This document shows, piece after piece, positions 23,167 to 32,524 of a DNA stretch of 33,368 nucleotides. The notes beneath the pieces are model-generated. The model was not told where the DNA came from, ran no database searches, and saw only the letters and a program-made list of their open reading frames with translations. The position numbers and the translations under genes were made by a program. Each line of letters starts with the position of its first letter. Position 1 is the first letter of the stretch. Origin of the DNA: Sphingobacteriaceae bacterium (GTDB lineage Bacteria > Bacteroidota > Bacteroidia > Sphingobacteriales > Sphingobacteriaceae); assembly GCA_947459195.1 (NCBI GenBank), contig CANHCS010000018.1:1-33368 (forward strand). Direction: 5' to 3'.

Positions 23167-24141
23167 TTATAAAGAAAGTATTTCTACGATCTTGAGCAGA
23201 TTAGGATTTACTTCAGCAATGTGCTTAATTGCTTTTTTGAATGGGGTAAAGTGGATATTATTATTGATTAAACCCACCATTTCACCTTTTCTTCCTTCCA
23301 ATAAAGCCTCCACTGCAGCTACTCCCACCCGGCTGGCCAAAACACGGTCCATGCAGGATGGACTACCGCCGCGTTGCATGTGACCCAAGATAGAAACCCG
23401 GGTATCGATATTAGGAAACTTTTCTTTCACGGCATCGGCTACCTGCATGGCGCCTACATCATCCCCCTCTGCCACAATGATAATTTTAGAGGATTTATCC
23501 TTCCGGCCATGCTCTAGGCGCTCTAATAGATGAGGCAAATCTGTTTTGGTTTCGGGGATGAGAATGGCCTCTGCACCCGAACCAATCCCACTTCGCAATG
23601 CAATTAAGCCAGAATCGCGGCCCATTACCTCTACAATGAATAAACGATCGTGTGATTCGGCGGTGTCGCGGATCTTGTCTACCGCATCTACTACGGTATT
23701 AAGAGCGGTATCATAACCAATGGTATAATCTGTTCCAACCAAATCATTATCAATGGTACCAGGTAAACCCATGATGGGTACATTAAACTCATCTATAAAA
23801 ATGCTGGCACCAGTAAAGGTACCATCGCCACCTACACCAATGAGCGCATCAATCTGGTGCTTTTTTACTTGCTCATAGGCTTTTTTACGACCTTCGGGGG
23901 TTCTGAACTCGGCACTGCGGGCAGTCTTTAAAATAGTGCCTCCACGTTGTATGATATTGGCCACCGATTTACGGTCCATCGGGATGATTTCTCCATTAAT
24001 TAAGCCTTCATAACCCCGCATAACTCCCACTACTTCCAGGTTATGATACAAGCCAGAACGCACCACTGCACGAATGGCGGCATTCATTCCTGGTGAATCG
24101 CCCCCAGAGGTAAATACTCCGATTTTTTTGATGGCACTCAT
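23167..24141 (-). CDS. pfkA: ATP-dependent 6-phosphofructokinase
   Basis: 324 residues, typical for the bacterial short form. GVFTSGGDSPGMNAAIRAVV (ATP/F6P site), GVGGDGTFTGA, the catalytic Asp motif GLPGTIDND, and VEVMGRDSGLIAL. The GGDG motif agrees with ATP rather than PPi use. It phosphorylates fructose 6-phosphate in glycolysis. Its ATG is 2 bases after the dsbD stop, so it belongs to the birA-dsbD-pfkA unit. Confidence 0.96.
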   Translation of the reverse strand: MSAIKKIGVFTSGGDSPGMNAAIRAVVRSGLYHNLEVVGVMRGYEGLINGEIIPMDRKSVANIIQRGGTILKTARSAEFRTPEGRKKAYEQVKKHQIDALIGVGGDGTFTGASIFIDEFNVPIMGLPGTIDNDLVGTDYTIGYDTALNTVVDAVDKIRDTAESHDRLFIVEVMGRDSGLIALRSGIGSGAEAILIPETKTDLPHLLERLEHGRKDKSSKIIIVAEGDDVGAMQVADAVKEKFPNIDTRVSILGHMQRGGSPSCMDRVLASRVGVAAVEALLEGRKGEMVGLINNNIHFTPFKKAIKHIAEVNPNLLKIVEILSL

Positions 24142-24143
24142 AC

Positions 24144-26135
24144 TTATTGTTCTTTTGACACTAACTTTCCGCTATCTAAAAAACGGATATAATTGTTAAT
24201 ATCCAAATTAAATGCTTGTGCAGGCACCAATTGCTTGCCTTCTGCATTAACAATCACATAATAAGGCTGCGAATTGGTTTTAAAAGTGGAAGCCTGAAAA
24301 TCGCTCCATTTTTGGCCTATGGTGCGGATTTTTTTACCGCTGAAGCTGGAAATATATTGTTCTGCTTCGGAAAGCTCCGTTTTATCATCCACATAAAGTG
24401 AGATCAATACATAATCTTCTTTCAGGCGTTTCAATACCTGAGGATCGGCCCAAACGCTCGCCTCCATTTTTCGGCAATTGGTGCAGCTCCAGCCGGTAAA
24501 ATCGAGTAGTACAGGTTTATTCTGCTGTTTGGCATAGGCCAGACCTTCTTCATAATCGTAGAAGGCATCTAAACCATAAGGGGCATGGAACAAATTGGCG
24601 TACTTTTTATTTTCATTGCTTTTTTCTATTGTTGAACTGCCCGAAAGGGTAGTTAAATCAAAATCCTGGGTAGTTTGAGGTGGCAACCAGGCATTGATTC
24701 CTTTAAGAGGGGCGCCCCACAATCCAGGAATCATGTAAATGGTGAACGACCAAACCAGCATGGCAAAAAACAACCGTGGCAGGGAAATAAAGCTGAGTTC
24801 GCTATCGTGAGATAATTTGATCTTGCCTAATAAGTACATTCCCCAGAAAGCAAAAATCACGATCCAAATGATCAGGAAGATATCGCGATCCAATACTCCC
24901 CAATGATAAGCCAGGTCTACATTGGATAAGAACTTAAAGGCCAGAGCCAATTCAAGGAAACCCAATGAAACTTTTACGGTGTTTAACCAGCCGCCCGATT
25001 TTGGCATTTCTTTTAACCAGGATGGGAAGATGGCAAAAAGTGTAAATGGAATTGCCAAGGCAGCCGAAAAACCAAACATACCCATAGCCGGACCAAGATA
25101 AGCGCCATTGGAAACGGCATCTACCAACAGGGTTCCAATAATGGGACCCGTGCAGGAAAAAGAAACCAGAGCCAGGGTAAAGGCCATGAAAAATAAACCG
25201 ATCAAACCGCTTCGGTTAGATTGAGCATCCATTTTATTGACCAGCGAACTGGGTAAGGTGATTTCGAAAGCTCCCAAAAACGAAATGGCAAAAATCACCA
25301 GCAAGGCGAAGAACAATAAATTAAAAGTGGCGCTGCTGGCTGCTTCGTTCAGGGCAGAGGTTCCGAAAATCAGGGTGACCGCCATTCCCAATGCCACATA
25401 AATTAAAATGATAGACAAGCCGTAAATAAAAGCACTTCTGACGCCCTTGGCTTTAGAACCCGATTTTTTGGTAAAATACGAAACCGTTAATGGAATCATT
25501 GGGTAGATACAGGGCATGAAAAATGCCGCCAAGCCACCTAAAAACCCGGCTATAAAAATGGTCCATAGAGAACCACCGCTGCTTTCGGCTTGATTGGCAG
25601 CAAGCGCTGCTGGCTTTATTTGAGCTTGATTGGCGGTGTCGATGTCGGTATTTGCTGCTACGGTCCCGGAATCTTGCAGCTGATTGGTATCTACCGGAAT
25701 GGTAAACTCTACCTCGGTGGGTGGCAAACACTTTTTATCATTACAAACCATGAACTCCAAAACTCCTTTGATGGTGGTTTTGGGGTTTTTGAGCTTGATT
25801 TTTTGCGTAAAAGTAACCGCATCCTGATGCCAGGCTATCTGCATCCCAAAATTTGGATCAAAAGCATTGACTGCTTTCGGGCTTTCGCTCACTTTTCCGA
25901 TCAATTCATAATCGGCCGAAGGGCTAAATTTAAAAGAAGTAGGAATGGGGCCACCATCTTCAATAAATTGAGAATACACATGCCAACCCTTATCAATCTT
26001 GGCTTTGATCAAGAGGTTTACTTCCGTATCGGAAAGTTTTTGCGCAGAAAAGGACCATTTTACCGGCTCTTCAATCTGAGCAAAAAGCGTCAAACTCTGT
26101 AGTAGCAGTACATACGCAAGGAGTTTCTTCATCAT
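24144..26135 (-). CDS. dsbD: Thiol:disulfide interchange protein DsbD
   Basis: 663 residues. Signal peptide ending LTLFAQ. The N-terminal periplasmic domain (about 22-147) has its Cys pair at C131 and C136 (VCNDKKCLPP). The eight-TM DsbD domain follows from about residue 190, with C209 in FMPCIYPMIPLT and the second Cys in SFSCTGPIIG. The C-terminal thioredoxin-like domain has CTNC at 551-554 (FTGWSCTNCRKM). All six catalytic Cys are present, so it should pass electrons from cytoplasmic thioredoxin to periplasmic partners. It starts 1 base after the birA stop. Confidence 0.96.
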   Translation of the reverse strand: MMKKLLAYVLLLQSLTLFAQIEEPVKWSFSAQKLSDTEVNLLIKAKIDKGWHVYSQFIEDGGPIPTSFKFSPSADYELIGKVSESPKAVNAFDPNFGMQIAWHQDAVTFTQKIKLKNPKTTIKGVLEFMVCNDKKCLPPTEVEFTIPVDTNQLQDSGTVAANTDIDTANQAQIKPAALAANQAESSGGSLWTIFIAGFLGGLAAFFMPCIYPMIPLTVSYFTKKSGSKAKGVRSAFIYGLSIILIYVALGMAVTLIFGTSALNEAASSATFNLLFFALLVIFAISFLGAFEITLPSSLVNKMDAQSNRSGLIGLFFMAFTLALVSFSCTGPIIGTLLVDAVSNGAYLGPAMGMFGFSAALAIPFTLFAIFPSWLKEMPKSGGWLNTVKVSLGFLELALAFKFLSNVDLAYHWGVLDRDIFLIIWIVIFAFWGMYLLGKIKLSHDSELSFISLPRLFFAMLVWSFTIYMIPGLWGAPLKGINAWLPPQTTQDFDLTTLSGSSTIEKSNENKKYANLFHAPYGLDAFYDYEEGLAYAKQQNKPVLLDFTGWSCTNCRKMEASVWADPQVLKRLKEDYVLISLYVDDKTELSEAEQYISSFSGKKIRTIGQKWSDFQASTFKTNSQPYYVIVNAEGKQLVPAQAFNLDINNYIRFLDSGKLVSKEQ

Positions 26136-26136
26136 A

Positions 26137-26931
26137 TTAGTCTGTAATAAATGTTATTTCTTTAAATCCAAATTCCCTATCATCTCCGTTTATATTCACG
26201 CAAAGCGACCCGCTGGGACTCACTCCGGTAATTTTACCGGATTTAATTTCTCCATTCACTCCAAAGTTGGCTTCGGCTTCCAGCCGATAAAGTGCCTGGA
26301 AATAATCTCTATGGAGCTTTTCGTTTTTCCCGGCTTTAAGTGCCAGGTAACGAACTTCAACCGCTTTGCAAAGGTCGTCCAATAGTAGATTTAAATCACA
26401 ATCTGTTTGTAAAATATTTTTGATGGAAATGGCATTTGGTAGATCGTTCGGAAAATGAAGCTGATTGACATTTAGTCCGATACCAATAATGGCGTGTTTC
26501 CAGATACTGCCCTGCAGGATATTTTCAATCAGTACACCGGCAATTTTTTGATCCCCAAAAAGGAGGTCGTTAGGCCATTTGATTTTTAATTCCGGGCCTA
26601 GCATGGGGTTTAAAACATCCCAAAGGGCCAAACTGATGGCTTTATTCAGATCGAACTGCTGGTGAATTCCCATAAACTTGGGGTTTAACAGGATGCTGAG
26701 GGTCAAATTTAGACCAGGTTCAGAAAACCAGGAATTGCCCATCTGCCCTCTTCCGGCAAATTGATCATCTGCCATTATTACAGTACCTTCTGCGAGTGGC
26801 TCGGATTTTGACAATAAGTCTTTAAGATAGGAGTTGGTGGAGGCTACAGTAGAAAGTTTAACCAAATTTTGACCGACAAATAATCTTAGAAAATTGTTAT
26901 TTTGCAATGGGTAAGGCCTCCTACTAAGCAT
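26137..26931 (-). CDS. birA: Biotin--[acetyl-CoA-carboxylase] ligase, monofunctional
   Basis: 264 residues from ATG 26931; a TTG two codons upstream lies inside the -7 element. There is no N-terminal HTH, so this is the catalytic form only. Motifs: STNSYLKDLL, GRGQMGNSW (usual GRGRxGRxW, two changes), LNLTLSILLNP, IKWPNDLLF (Lys and Asn-Asp) and AGVLIENI. It attaches biotin to carboxylase carrier domains. A TTG codon eight residues in (before QNNNF) is a less likely start. It heads the birA-dsbD-pfkA unit and is divergent from rsfS across 21 bases. Confidence 0.94.
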   Translation of the reverse strand: MLSRRPYPLQNNNFLRLFVGQNLVKLSTVASTNSYLKDLLSKSEPLAEGTVIMADDQFAGRGQMGNSWFSEPGLNLTLSILLNPKFMGIHQQFDLNKAISLALWDVLNPMLGPELKIKWPNDLLFGDQKIAGVLIENILQGSIWKHAIIGIGLNVNQLHFPNDLPNAISIKNILQTDCDLNLLLDDLCKAVEVRYLALKAGKNEKLHRDYFQALYRLEAEANFGVNGEIKSGKITGVSPSGSLCVNINGDDREFGFKEITFITD

Positions 26932-26934
26932 ATC

Positions 26935-26942
26935 CAAAACTA
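26935..26942 (-). promoter_or_regulatory. -7 promoter element for birA
   Basis: On the minus strand TAGTTTTG is a perfect TAnnTTTG, 3 bases before the birA ATG. It fills a third of the 21-base gap to rsfS. Confidence 0.5.
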
Positions 26943-26952
26943 AATTTTTTTA

Positions 26953-27327
26953 ATGGTAAAAAATAAAGCTGTCCAAGAATCCACCCGAATTTCAGAAATC
27001 GTGATACACGGAATTCAAGAAAAGAAGGGAAATGAAATTGTTCGTTTAGATCTCAGAAATATTCACAGTTCAGTAGCCGATTATTACGTAGTTTGCCACG
27101 CAACATCTTCTACACAAGTAAAGGCAATTGCCCAAAGCGTAGAAGAAGAAATTTTTAAGGCCTTAAAACTGGAACCCTGGAGAAAAGAGGGTTTACAACA
27201 CGGTGAATGGGTGTTGTTAGATTATGTGGATGTAGTGGTACATATTTTTAAAACAGAGAAAAGAGCTTTTTACGGCATAGAAGAGCTTTGGGGCGATGCC
27301 GAGATTCAGGCTTACCAAAGTGCCTAA
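26953..27327 (+). CDS. rsfS: Ribosome silencing factor (RsfS/Iojap)
   Basis: 124 residues, usual length. Marks: VIHGIQEKKGNEIVRLDLR, VADYYVVCHATSSTQVKAIA, EGLQHGEWVLLDYVDVVVHIF. It binds L14 on the 50S subunit and blocks subunit joining in starvation. ftsH follows after 35 bases. It shares a very short divergent gap with birA, so its own promoter must overlap the birA coding region. Confidence 0.96.
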   Translation: MVKNKAVQESTRISEIVIHGIQEKKGNEIVRLDLRNIHSSVADYYVVCHATSSTQVKAIAQSVEEEIFKALKLEPWRKEGLQHGEWVLLDYVDVVVHIFKTEKRAFYGIEELWGDAEIQAYQSA

Positions 27328-27362
27328 TCCCCTAAATATTAATCAGACTGCAACAATTGATA

Positions 27363-29471
27363 ATGAAAGAAAATAAATCAAGTTCCCCCAGATCGATAAA
27401 GAAAATTCCAGGAAAGAAAATTGTACCTAAGCCGCCCAAGTTCAATATCATGTGGCTTTATGCGGCAATTATTCTAGGTCTTTTTGTGGTTCAGTATTTG
27501 TTCAGCGGAAGTACCGCTAAACAAATTTCCTATCAGAAATTTGAAAACGAATTGCTAAGACCTCGTGATGTAGAGAAACTGGTAGCCTATAAAAATCAAG
27601 ACTTATTGACGGTTGAGGTATATATCAAAAAAGATCGCCTCAACCAGCCAAAATACGCAGAGTTTAAAGAAAAAAACACCTTTGCGAGTTCTGCTGCGAA
27701 TACCCCTCAGTATTATTTTACAGAAGGATCTGATGCCAGTTTACAGGCTAAGTTGAGAGAGGCTGAGAAAGATCTGCCGGCTCAACAACGTACGCCGCTC
27801 ATTTTCGAATCGAGAGAAAGTCCATGGGCCGGCTGGTTCATGTCTTTTATTTTACCGGTACTCTTATTAATCGGTTTCTGGGTGTTCATTATGCGCAGAA
27901 TGGGTGGTGGAGCCGGTGGTGGTGGCGGAGGCCAGATTTTCAATATCGGTAAATCGAAAGCTACCCTGTTCGATAAAGAATCGCAAGTAAACATCACCTT
28001 TAACGATGTGGCGGGTTTAGAAGAAGCGAAACAAGAAGTGATGGAAATTGTAGATTTCCTCCGAAATCCTAAAAAATACACGAATCTGGGTGGTAAAATT
28101 CCGAAAGGGGCCTTATTGGTGGGTTCGCCAGGAACGGGAAAAACGCTGATGGCCAAAGCTGTAGCTGGTGAGGCACAAGTTCCTTTCTTTTCCCTATCGG
28201 GATCAGATTTTGTGGAAATGTTTGTGGGTGTAGGTGCTTCGAGGGTACGAGACTTGTTTAAACAAGCCAAAGACAAAGCGCCTTGTATCATTTTTATTGA
28301 TGAGATCGATGCCATTGGCCGTGCCCGCGGTAAAAACAACATCATGGGCGGTAACGATGAACGTGAAAATACGTTGAATCAATTGTTGGTAGAAATGGAT
28401 GGTTTCGGAACCGATTCGGGCATTATCATTTTGGCGGCCACCAACCGACCAGATGTGCTGGATACAGCTCTTTTGCGTCCAGGTCGTTTCGATCGCCAGA
28501 TCTCCATTGATAAACCCGATCTTAAAGGCCGTGAACAGATTTTTAAGGTGCACCTGAAGCCACTTAAATTGGCAAAAGAGGTGGATCCTAAAAAATTATC
28601 GGCCCAAACCCCCGGTTTTGCCGGTGCCGAAATTGCCAATGTTTGTAATGAAGCGGCCCTAATTGCAGCCCGTCGTGATAAAGAAGCGGTGGACATGCAA
28701 GATTTTCAGGATGCCATCGACCGGGTAATTGGTGGTTTAGAAAAGAAAAATAAAATCATCTCTCCCGAAGAAAAACGAATTGTTGCCTATCATGAGGCCG
28801 GACACGCCATTGCAGGTTGGTTCCTAGAACATGCCGACCCATTGGTGAAGGTTTCCATCGTACCTCGTGGAGTAGCGGCTTTGGGTTATGCGCAATACTT
28901 GCCTAAAGAACAGTTTTTGTACACTACCGAGCAGCTAACAGACGGCATGTGCATGACCATGGGCGGTAGAGTAGCAGAAGATATTGTGTTTGGTAAGATT
29001 TCGACGGGTGCACAAAACGACCTGGAACGCATCACCAAATTGTCTTATGCCATGGTGACCATTTATGGCATGAACGGCAAAGTGGGTAATGTATCTTTTA
29101 ACGATACCCAGGGCGAATACCAGTTCAATAAGCCTTATTCTGATAAAACCGCCGAATTGATTGATGAAGAAGTGCGAAACTTGATACAAACGGTGTATGA
29201 TAAAACCAAGACGCTCTTAACTGAAAAGCGGGAAGGCTTAGAAAAATTGGCTCAAAAACTCCTGGAAAAAGAGATTTTGTTCCAAAGCGATTTAGAAGAA
29301 ATTTTAGGTAAGCGTCCGTTCGAACACCGGACCACCTACGATGAGTTTGTTAATGGAGAAGCTGTAGAGGGGAAAAAACCTACTAAAACTCGCAAGAAAA
29401 AAGAAGTAGAACACGAAGGTATGGTTGATCATAACATCGATTTACCAGAAAACCGTTCATCTCAAGATTAA
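27363..29471 (+). CDS. ftsH: ATP-dependent zinc metalloprotease FtsH
   Basis: 702 residues from ATG 27363 (a TTG two codons before is rejected). TM1 is about 28-47, then a periplasmic domain of about 110 residues, then TM2 (about 155-177). A Gly-rich linker (GGGAGGGGGG) precedes the AAA core: Walker A GSPGTGKT (254-261), Walker [25 protein letters not shown]...RPGRFDRQ. The zinc site HEAGH is at 477-481. It degrades membrane and misfolded proteins. The C-terminus is a charged Lys/Thr-rich tail. A LUD gene follows after 43 bases. Confidence 0.97.
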   Translation: MKENKSSSPRSIKKIPGKKIVPKPPKFNIMWLYAAIILGLFVVQYLFSGSTAKQISYQKFENELLRPRDVEKLVAYKNQDLLTVEVYIKKDRLNQPKYAEFKEKNTFASSAANTPQYYFTEGSDASLQAKLREAEKDLPAQQRTPLIFESRESPWAGWFMSFILPVLLLIGFWVFIMRRMGGGAGGGGGGQIFNIGKSKATLFDKESQVNITFNDVAGLEEAKQEVMEIVDFLRNPKKYTNLGGKIPKGALLVGSPGTGKTLMAKAVAGEAQVPFFSLSGSDFVEMFVGVGASRVRDLFKQAKDKAPCIIFIDEIDAIGRARGKNNIMGGNDERENTLNQLLVEMDGFGTDSGIIILAATNRPDVLDTALLRPGRFDRQISIDKPDLKGREQIFKVHLKPLKLAKEVDPKKLSAQTPGFAGAEIANVCNEAALIAARRDKEAVDMQDFQDAIDRVIGGLEKKNKIISPEEKRIVAYHEAGHAIAGWFLEHADPLVKVSIVPRGVAALGYAQYLPKEQFLYTTEQLTDGMCMTMGGRVAEDIVFGKISTGAQNDLERITKLSYAMVTIYGMNGKVGNVSFNDTQGEYQFNKPYSDKTAELIDEEVRNLIQTVYDKTKTLLTEKREGLEKLAQKLLEKEILFQSDLEEILGKRPFEHRTTYDEFVNGEAVEGKKPTKTRKKKEVEHEGMVDHNIDLPENRSSQD

Positions 29472-29514
29472 ACACAATTACCGGGTAAATAGACCCCGGG
29501 GAATTGAATAACAC

Positions 29515-30159
29515 ATGAAAGAGACGACCGCAAAGGAGAGAATGCTGAAGAAGATCCGCAAAGCCTTGCTGGATAAAAGGGATAATCCGTATCCCAACCT
29601 GGAAGACGCTCCCCTTTATCAACAAAATGAGGAGTTTCTGGAGGTGTTATTTGCCGAACAGCTGACTGCTGTTGCCGGAAATTTCTTGTATTGCGAGGAT
29701 GATTTTCAGTTCATTGAAAACTTAATTGAATTGGCCGAGAGTAAAAAATGGCGAAAAATATTTTGCTGGGAGCCTAAATTGCAAGAGATGCTCAAGCATT
29801 TCGAATACCCCTTCATTGGCAACGACCAGGATTTCCTGAATGCTGAAGTGGGCATTACCCTTTGTGAAGCGCTCATTGCCCGCAATGGCAGCATCTTGGT
29901 TTCAAACGCAGGGGCGGCGGGTCGTAGGCTGAGCATTTACCCCGATACACACATTGTTCTAGCTTTTACCTCTCAATTGGTTTTGGACCTGAAAGACGGC
30001 TTTGTCCGTTTAAAAGAAAAATACGGCAATCAACTTCCATCCATGATCACCACCATTACCGGACCCAGCCGTACGGCCGATATTGAAAAAACACTCGTTC
30101 TGGGTGCCCATGGTCCAAAAGAATTATTTGTCTTTTTAATTGATGATTTAGCAAGCTGA
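29515..30159 (+). CDS. LUD-domain protein (LutC/YkgG-like)
   Basis: 214 residues. N-terminal amphipathic helix (ERMLKKIRKALLDK), then a LUD core: VGITLCEALIARNGSIL, SNAGAAGRRLSIYPDTH, and the family end TTITGPSRTADIEKTLVLGA, with GPKELFVFLIDD. In LutABC this subunit takes part in lactate oxidation to pyruvate, but no lutA or lutB lies nearby, so the role here is unknown. It is probably co-transcribed with ftsH. A 9-bp palindrome lies between its stop and the next gene. Confidence 0.88.
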   Translation: MKETTAKERMLKKIRKALLDKRDNPYPNLEDAPLYQQNEEFLEVLFAEQLTAVAGNFLYCEDDFQFIENLIELAESKKWRKIFCWEPKLQEMLKHFEYPFIGNDQDFLNAEVGITLCEALIARNGSILVSNAGAAGRRLSIYPDTHIVLAFTSQLVLDLKDGFVRLKEKYGNQLPSMITTITGPSRTADIEKTLVLGAHGPKELFVFLIDDLAS

Positions 30160-30167
30160 GGTTAATG

Positions 30168-30190
30168 ATTTACTAAAATTATTAGTAAAT
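30168..30190. repeat. Perfect AT-rich inverted repeat before the radical SAM gene
   Basis: ATTTACTAA, 5-base spacer, TTAGTAAAT: perfect 9-bp arms lying 8 bases before the GTG start at 30199. It looks like an operator. No T run follows, so a terminator is unlikely. Confidence 0.5.
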
Positions 30191-30198
30191 TAGGCTTT

Positions 30199-31269
30199 GT
30201 GTCACACATCGAAAATCCAGATTATTTTAAAGGACGTGGAGCTCAGGTTAACACGCACAACCAATTTCTGAAGAGGGAATATGTGGTAGAGCACGCAGAG
30301 GGGATCGATGAGAATTTGATCGAGGATAGTAAAACACAGATTTTCGAAGAGTACCCAAAAAGCATCGTCAGCGAATCTAAAAGCCCCGATATTCCAAGCC
30401 CTTACTCCATTAACCCCTACCAGGGATGCGAACATGGGTGTCTGTATTGTTACGCACGCAACTCTCATGAATATTACGGATTTAGCGCCGGCTTAGACTT
30501 TGAGCAAAAGATTATGGTGAAGCGCAATGCCGCTGTACTTTTAGAAGCATTTTTAAACAAGAAAAATTACCAGCCGAAAACCATTTTAATGTCTGGAAAC
30601 ACTGATTGTTACCAGCCGCAAGAACGAAAATTAAAAATCACCCGGACCCTTTTAGAGGTGTTCTTAAAATACCGGCACCCCGTCAGCATCATCAGCAAAA
30701 ACACACTGATGGAAAGAGACCTGGATATCCTCTCCGAATTGGCTTCGATGGATCTGGTGCATGTTTCACTCAGCATCACCACACAAAATGAAGAATTACG
30801 ACGCAAGCTGGAACCTCGCACAGTAACTGCTAAAAGCAGATTTATATTAATGGAAAAACTGGCCAATGCTAATGTGCCGGTCCGGTTAATGATGGCGCCC
30901 ATCATTCCGGGTTTAACCCAGTCTGAAATACCAGAAATGATAAAAACTGCAGCCAATGCCGGCGCTAGCGATGCTGCCTTTACCATTGTTCGGCTAAATG
31001 GAGCGACCGCAGAAGTTTTTATCGATTGGATTCAAAAAGCCTATCCCGACAGGGCTGATAAAGTATTGCATGCGATTGCATCCTGCCATGGTGGCAAACT
31101 CAACGACAGCCGATGGGGCATCCGCATGAGCGGTGAAGGGCGAGTAGCCGAAAGTATTCATCAGCTTTTTCACCTAGCTAAAAAGCGATATTTGGCAGAT
31201 CGGCAGATGCGGCCTAATGATTTTAGGCACTTTAATACCCCGGCTGGCAAACAACTAAATTTGTTTTAG
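30199..31269 (+). CDS. PA0069-family radical SAM protein (spore photoproduct lyase-like)
   Basis: 356 residues with a GTG start (30199); no ATG or other suitable start lies between it and the family's N-terminal MSHIENPDYFKGRGAQ. The radical SAM motif CxxxCxxC is C77, C81, C84 (NPYQGCEHGCLYCYARNSH). FILMEKLANANVPVRLMMAP is the usual later part. Relatives are called spore photoproduct lyase-like, but the substrate of this PA0069 branch is unknown. It is likely in the ftsH-LUD transcript or under its own operator-like repeat at 30168-30190. Confidence 0.92.
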   Translation: MSHIENPDYFKGRGAQVNTHNQFLKREYVVEHAEGIDENLIEDSKTQIFEEYPKSIVSESKSPDIPSPYSINPYQGCEHGCLYCYARNSHEYYGFSAGLDFEQKIMVKRNAAVLLEAFLNKKNYQPKTILMSGNTDCYQPQERKLKITRTLLEVFLKYRHPVSIISKNTLMERDLDILSELASMDLVHVSLSITTQNEELRRKLEPRTVTAKSRFILMEKLANANVPVRLMMAPIIPGLTQSEIPEMIKTAANAGASDAAFTIVRLNGATAEVFIDWIQKAYPDRADKVLHAIASCHGGKLNDSRWGIRMSGEGRVAESIHQLFHLAKKRYLADRQMRPNDFRHFNTPAGKQLNLF

Positions 31270-31340
31270 AGTTCTGATTATGGTAGTTTAGATAAATCTA
31301 CGCTATCAAAAACCATTCGGTTTTAAATTTATTAAATTAA

Positions 31341-32414
31341 ATGAGCAATATACGTTCGATTATTGTGGGTACAGGCAGTTATTTGCCTAAAAGAATTGTG
31401 GAAAACAAAGACTTCTTGAGCCATCGTTTTTTTGAGAAAGACGGTCAGCCGATTTTACGTGATAACGCGGAAATCATCAGTAAATTTCAAGACATCACCG
31501 AGATTGAAGAAAGACGTTATGCCGAAGATGACCAGTTGGCTTCTGATCTGGGTTACCTTGCCGCTAAAGATGCCTTGGAAAGTTCGGGTATTGACCCTGA
31601 AAGTTTAGACTATATCATCGCAGCACACAATTTTGGTGATATCACTGCCGGCGACACCCACGTACAGATTATGCCCAGTTTAGCGGCCAAGATTAAACAT
31701 AAATTAGGTATACAAAACGCAGATTGTGTGGCTTACGATTTACCATTCGGTTGTCCGGGATGGGTGCAAGGGATCATTCAGGCCGATTATTTCATTAAAT
31801 CGGGCGATGCCAAAAGAATTTTGGTGGTGGGCTGCGAAACCCTTTCTAGGGTAAACGATCCGCATGATCGCGACAGTATGATTTTTGCAGATGGTGCAGG
31901 TGCTACCATTTTGGAGGGGAAAAGTGAGACCGAAGCGGGCATCCTGGCTCACAAAACACAATCACATGCCTTCAAAGAAGCTCATTATTTATACTGCGGA
32001 CCTTCCAGTAATCCGGATTATGGTAAAAATGAATTATTCATCAAAATGGAAGGGCGAAAAATTTATGAGTATGCAATCAGTCATGTTCCGCTGGTGATCA
32101 AAGAGGCCATTGATCGGGCGGGTCTGGATATTTCAGACATTCGTAAGATTTTGGTGCATCAGGCCAACGGCAAAATGGATGAGGCTATTGCCAAGCGTTT
32201 GTTTAAGCTCTACGATCGAAACGACATGCCCGAAGGCACCATCCCAATGACAATTGCAAAACTGGGGAACAGTTCGGTAGCTACTGTACCCACCATGCTC
32301 GATCTAATCCTGAAAAATAATATGGAAACCCACGAACTCAATCCGGGAGATGTGGTGGTGTTTGCTTCGGTAGGTGCCGGGATGAATATCAATGCGGTGG
32401 TTTACCGGTTTTGA
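31341..32414 (+). CDS. 3-oxoacyl-ACP synthase III (KAS III)-family enzyme
   Basis: 357 residues. The thiolase-fold triad is Cys138 (DLPFGCPGWVQG), His273 (LVHQANGKMD) and Asn310 (AKLGNSSVATVP). The N-terminal part of the fold is GTGSYLPKRIV; the end is GAGMNINAVVYRF. Classical FabH condenses acetyl-CoA with malonyl-ACP. This longer relative, with the motif FGCPGW in place of AACSGF, may prefer other acyl donors. The substrate is not deducible. There is no acyl-carrier gene near it. It is followed by a palindromic repeat and a bidirectional terminator. Confidence 0.9.
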   Translation: MSNIRSIIVGTGSYLPKRIVENKDFLSHRFFEKDGQPILRDNAEIISKFQDITEIEERRYAEDDQLASDLGYLAAKDALESSGIDPESLDYIIAAHNFGDITAGDTHVQIMPSLAAKIKHKLGIQNADCVAYDLPFGCPGWVQGIIQADYFIKSGDAKRILVVGCETLSRVNDPHDRDSMIFADGAGATILEGKSETEAGILAHKTQSHAFKEAHYLYCGPSSNPDYGKNELFIKMEGRKIYEYAISHVPLVIKEAIDRAGLDISDIRKILVHQANGKMDEAIAKRLFKLYDRNDMPEGTIPMTIAKLGNSSVATVPTMLDLILKNNMETHELNPGDVVVFASVGAGMNINAVVYRF

Positions 32415-32415
32415 A

Positions 32416-32471
32416 GGTCATTCTGAGGCCGTCGAAGGATGTCGTCACCTTTCGACAGGCTCGAGGTGACC
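32416..32471. repeat. Palindromic dispersed-type repeat
   Basis: A 56-base imperfect palindrome: GGTCATTCTGAG, GTCGAAGG at the middle, and CCTTTCGAC...GAGGTGACC. The arms pair with a few wobbles and mismatches. Sequences of this type (GTCATYCTGAG with GTCGAAGG) are known as numerous in Bacteroidota genomes, from memory. A related core occurs at 22317-22351. Confidence 0.6.
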
Positions 32472-32480
32472 ATAAACAAA

Positions 32481-32506
32481 AAAGCCCCGAATTGCTTCGG
32501 GGCTTT
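32481..32506. terminator. Bidirectional terminator
   Basis: Perfect 11-bp stem AAAGCCCCGAA (32481-32491) with TTCGGGGCTTT (32496-32506), loop TTGC. T-rich stretches on both sides. It serves both the KAS III-like gene and the minus-strand zinc-ribbon gene. Confidence 0.9.
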
Positions 32507-32524
32507 CTATTTTTTAAAAAATGC

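Noticed and set aside
25590-26102. A 170-codon frame on the plus strand opposite dsbD.
   Set aside because: It lies entirely antisense to a well-supported gene, and no signal or known domain is seen.
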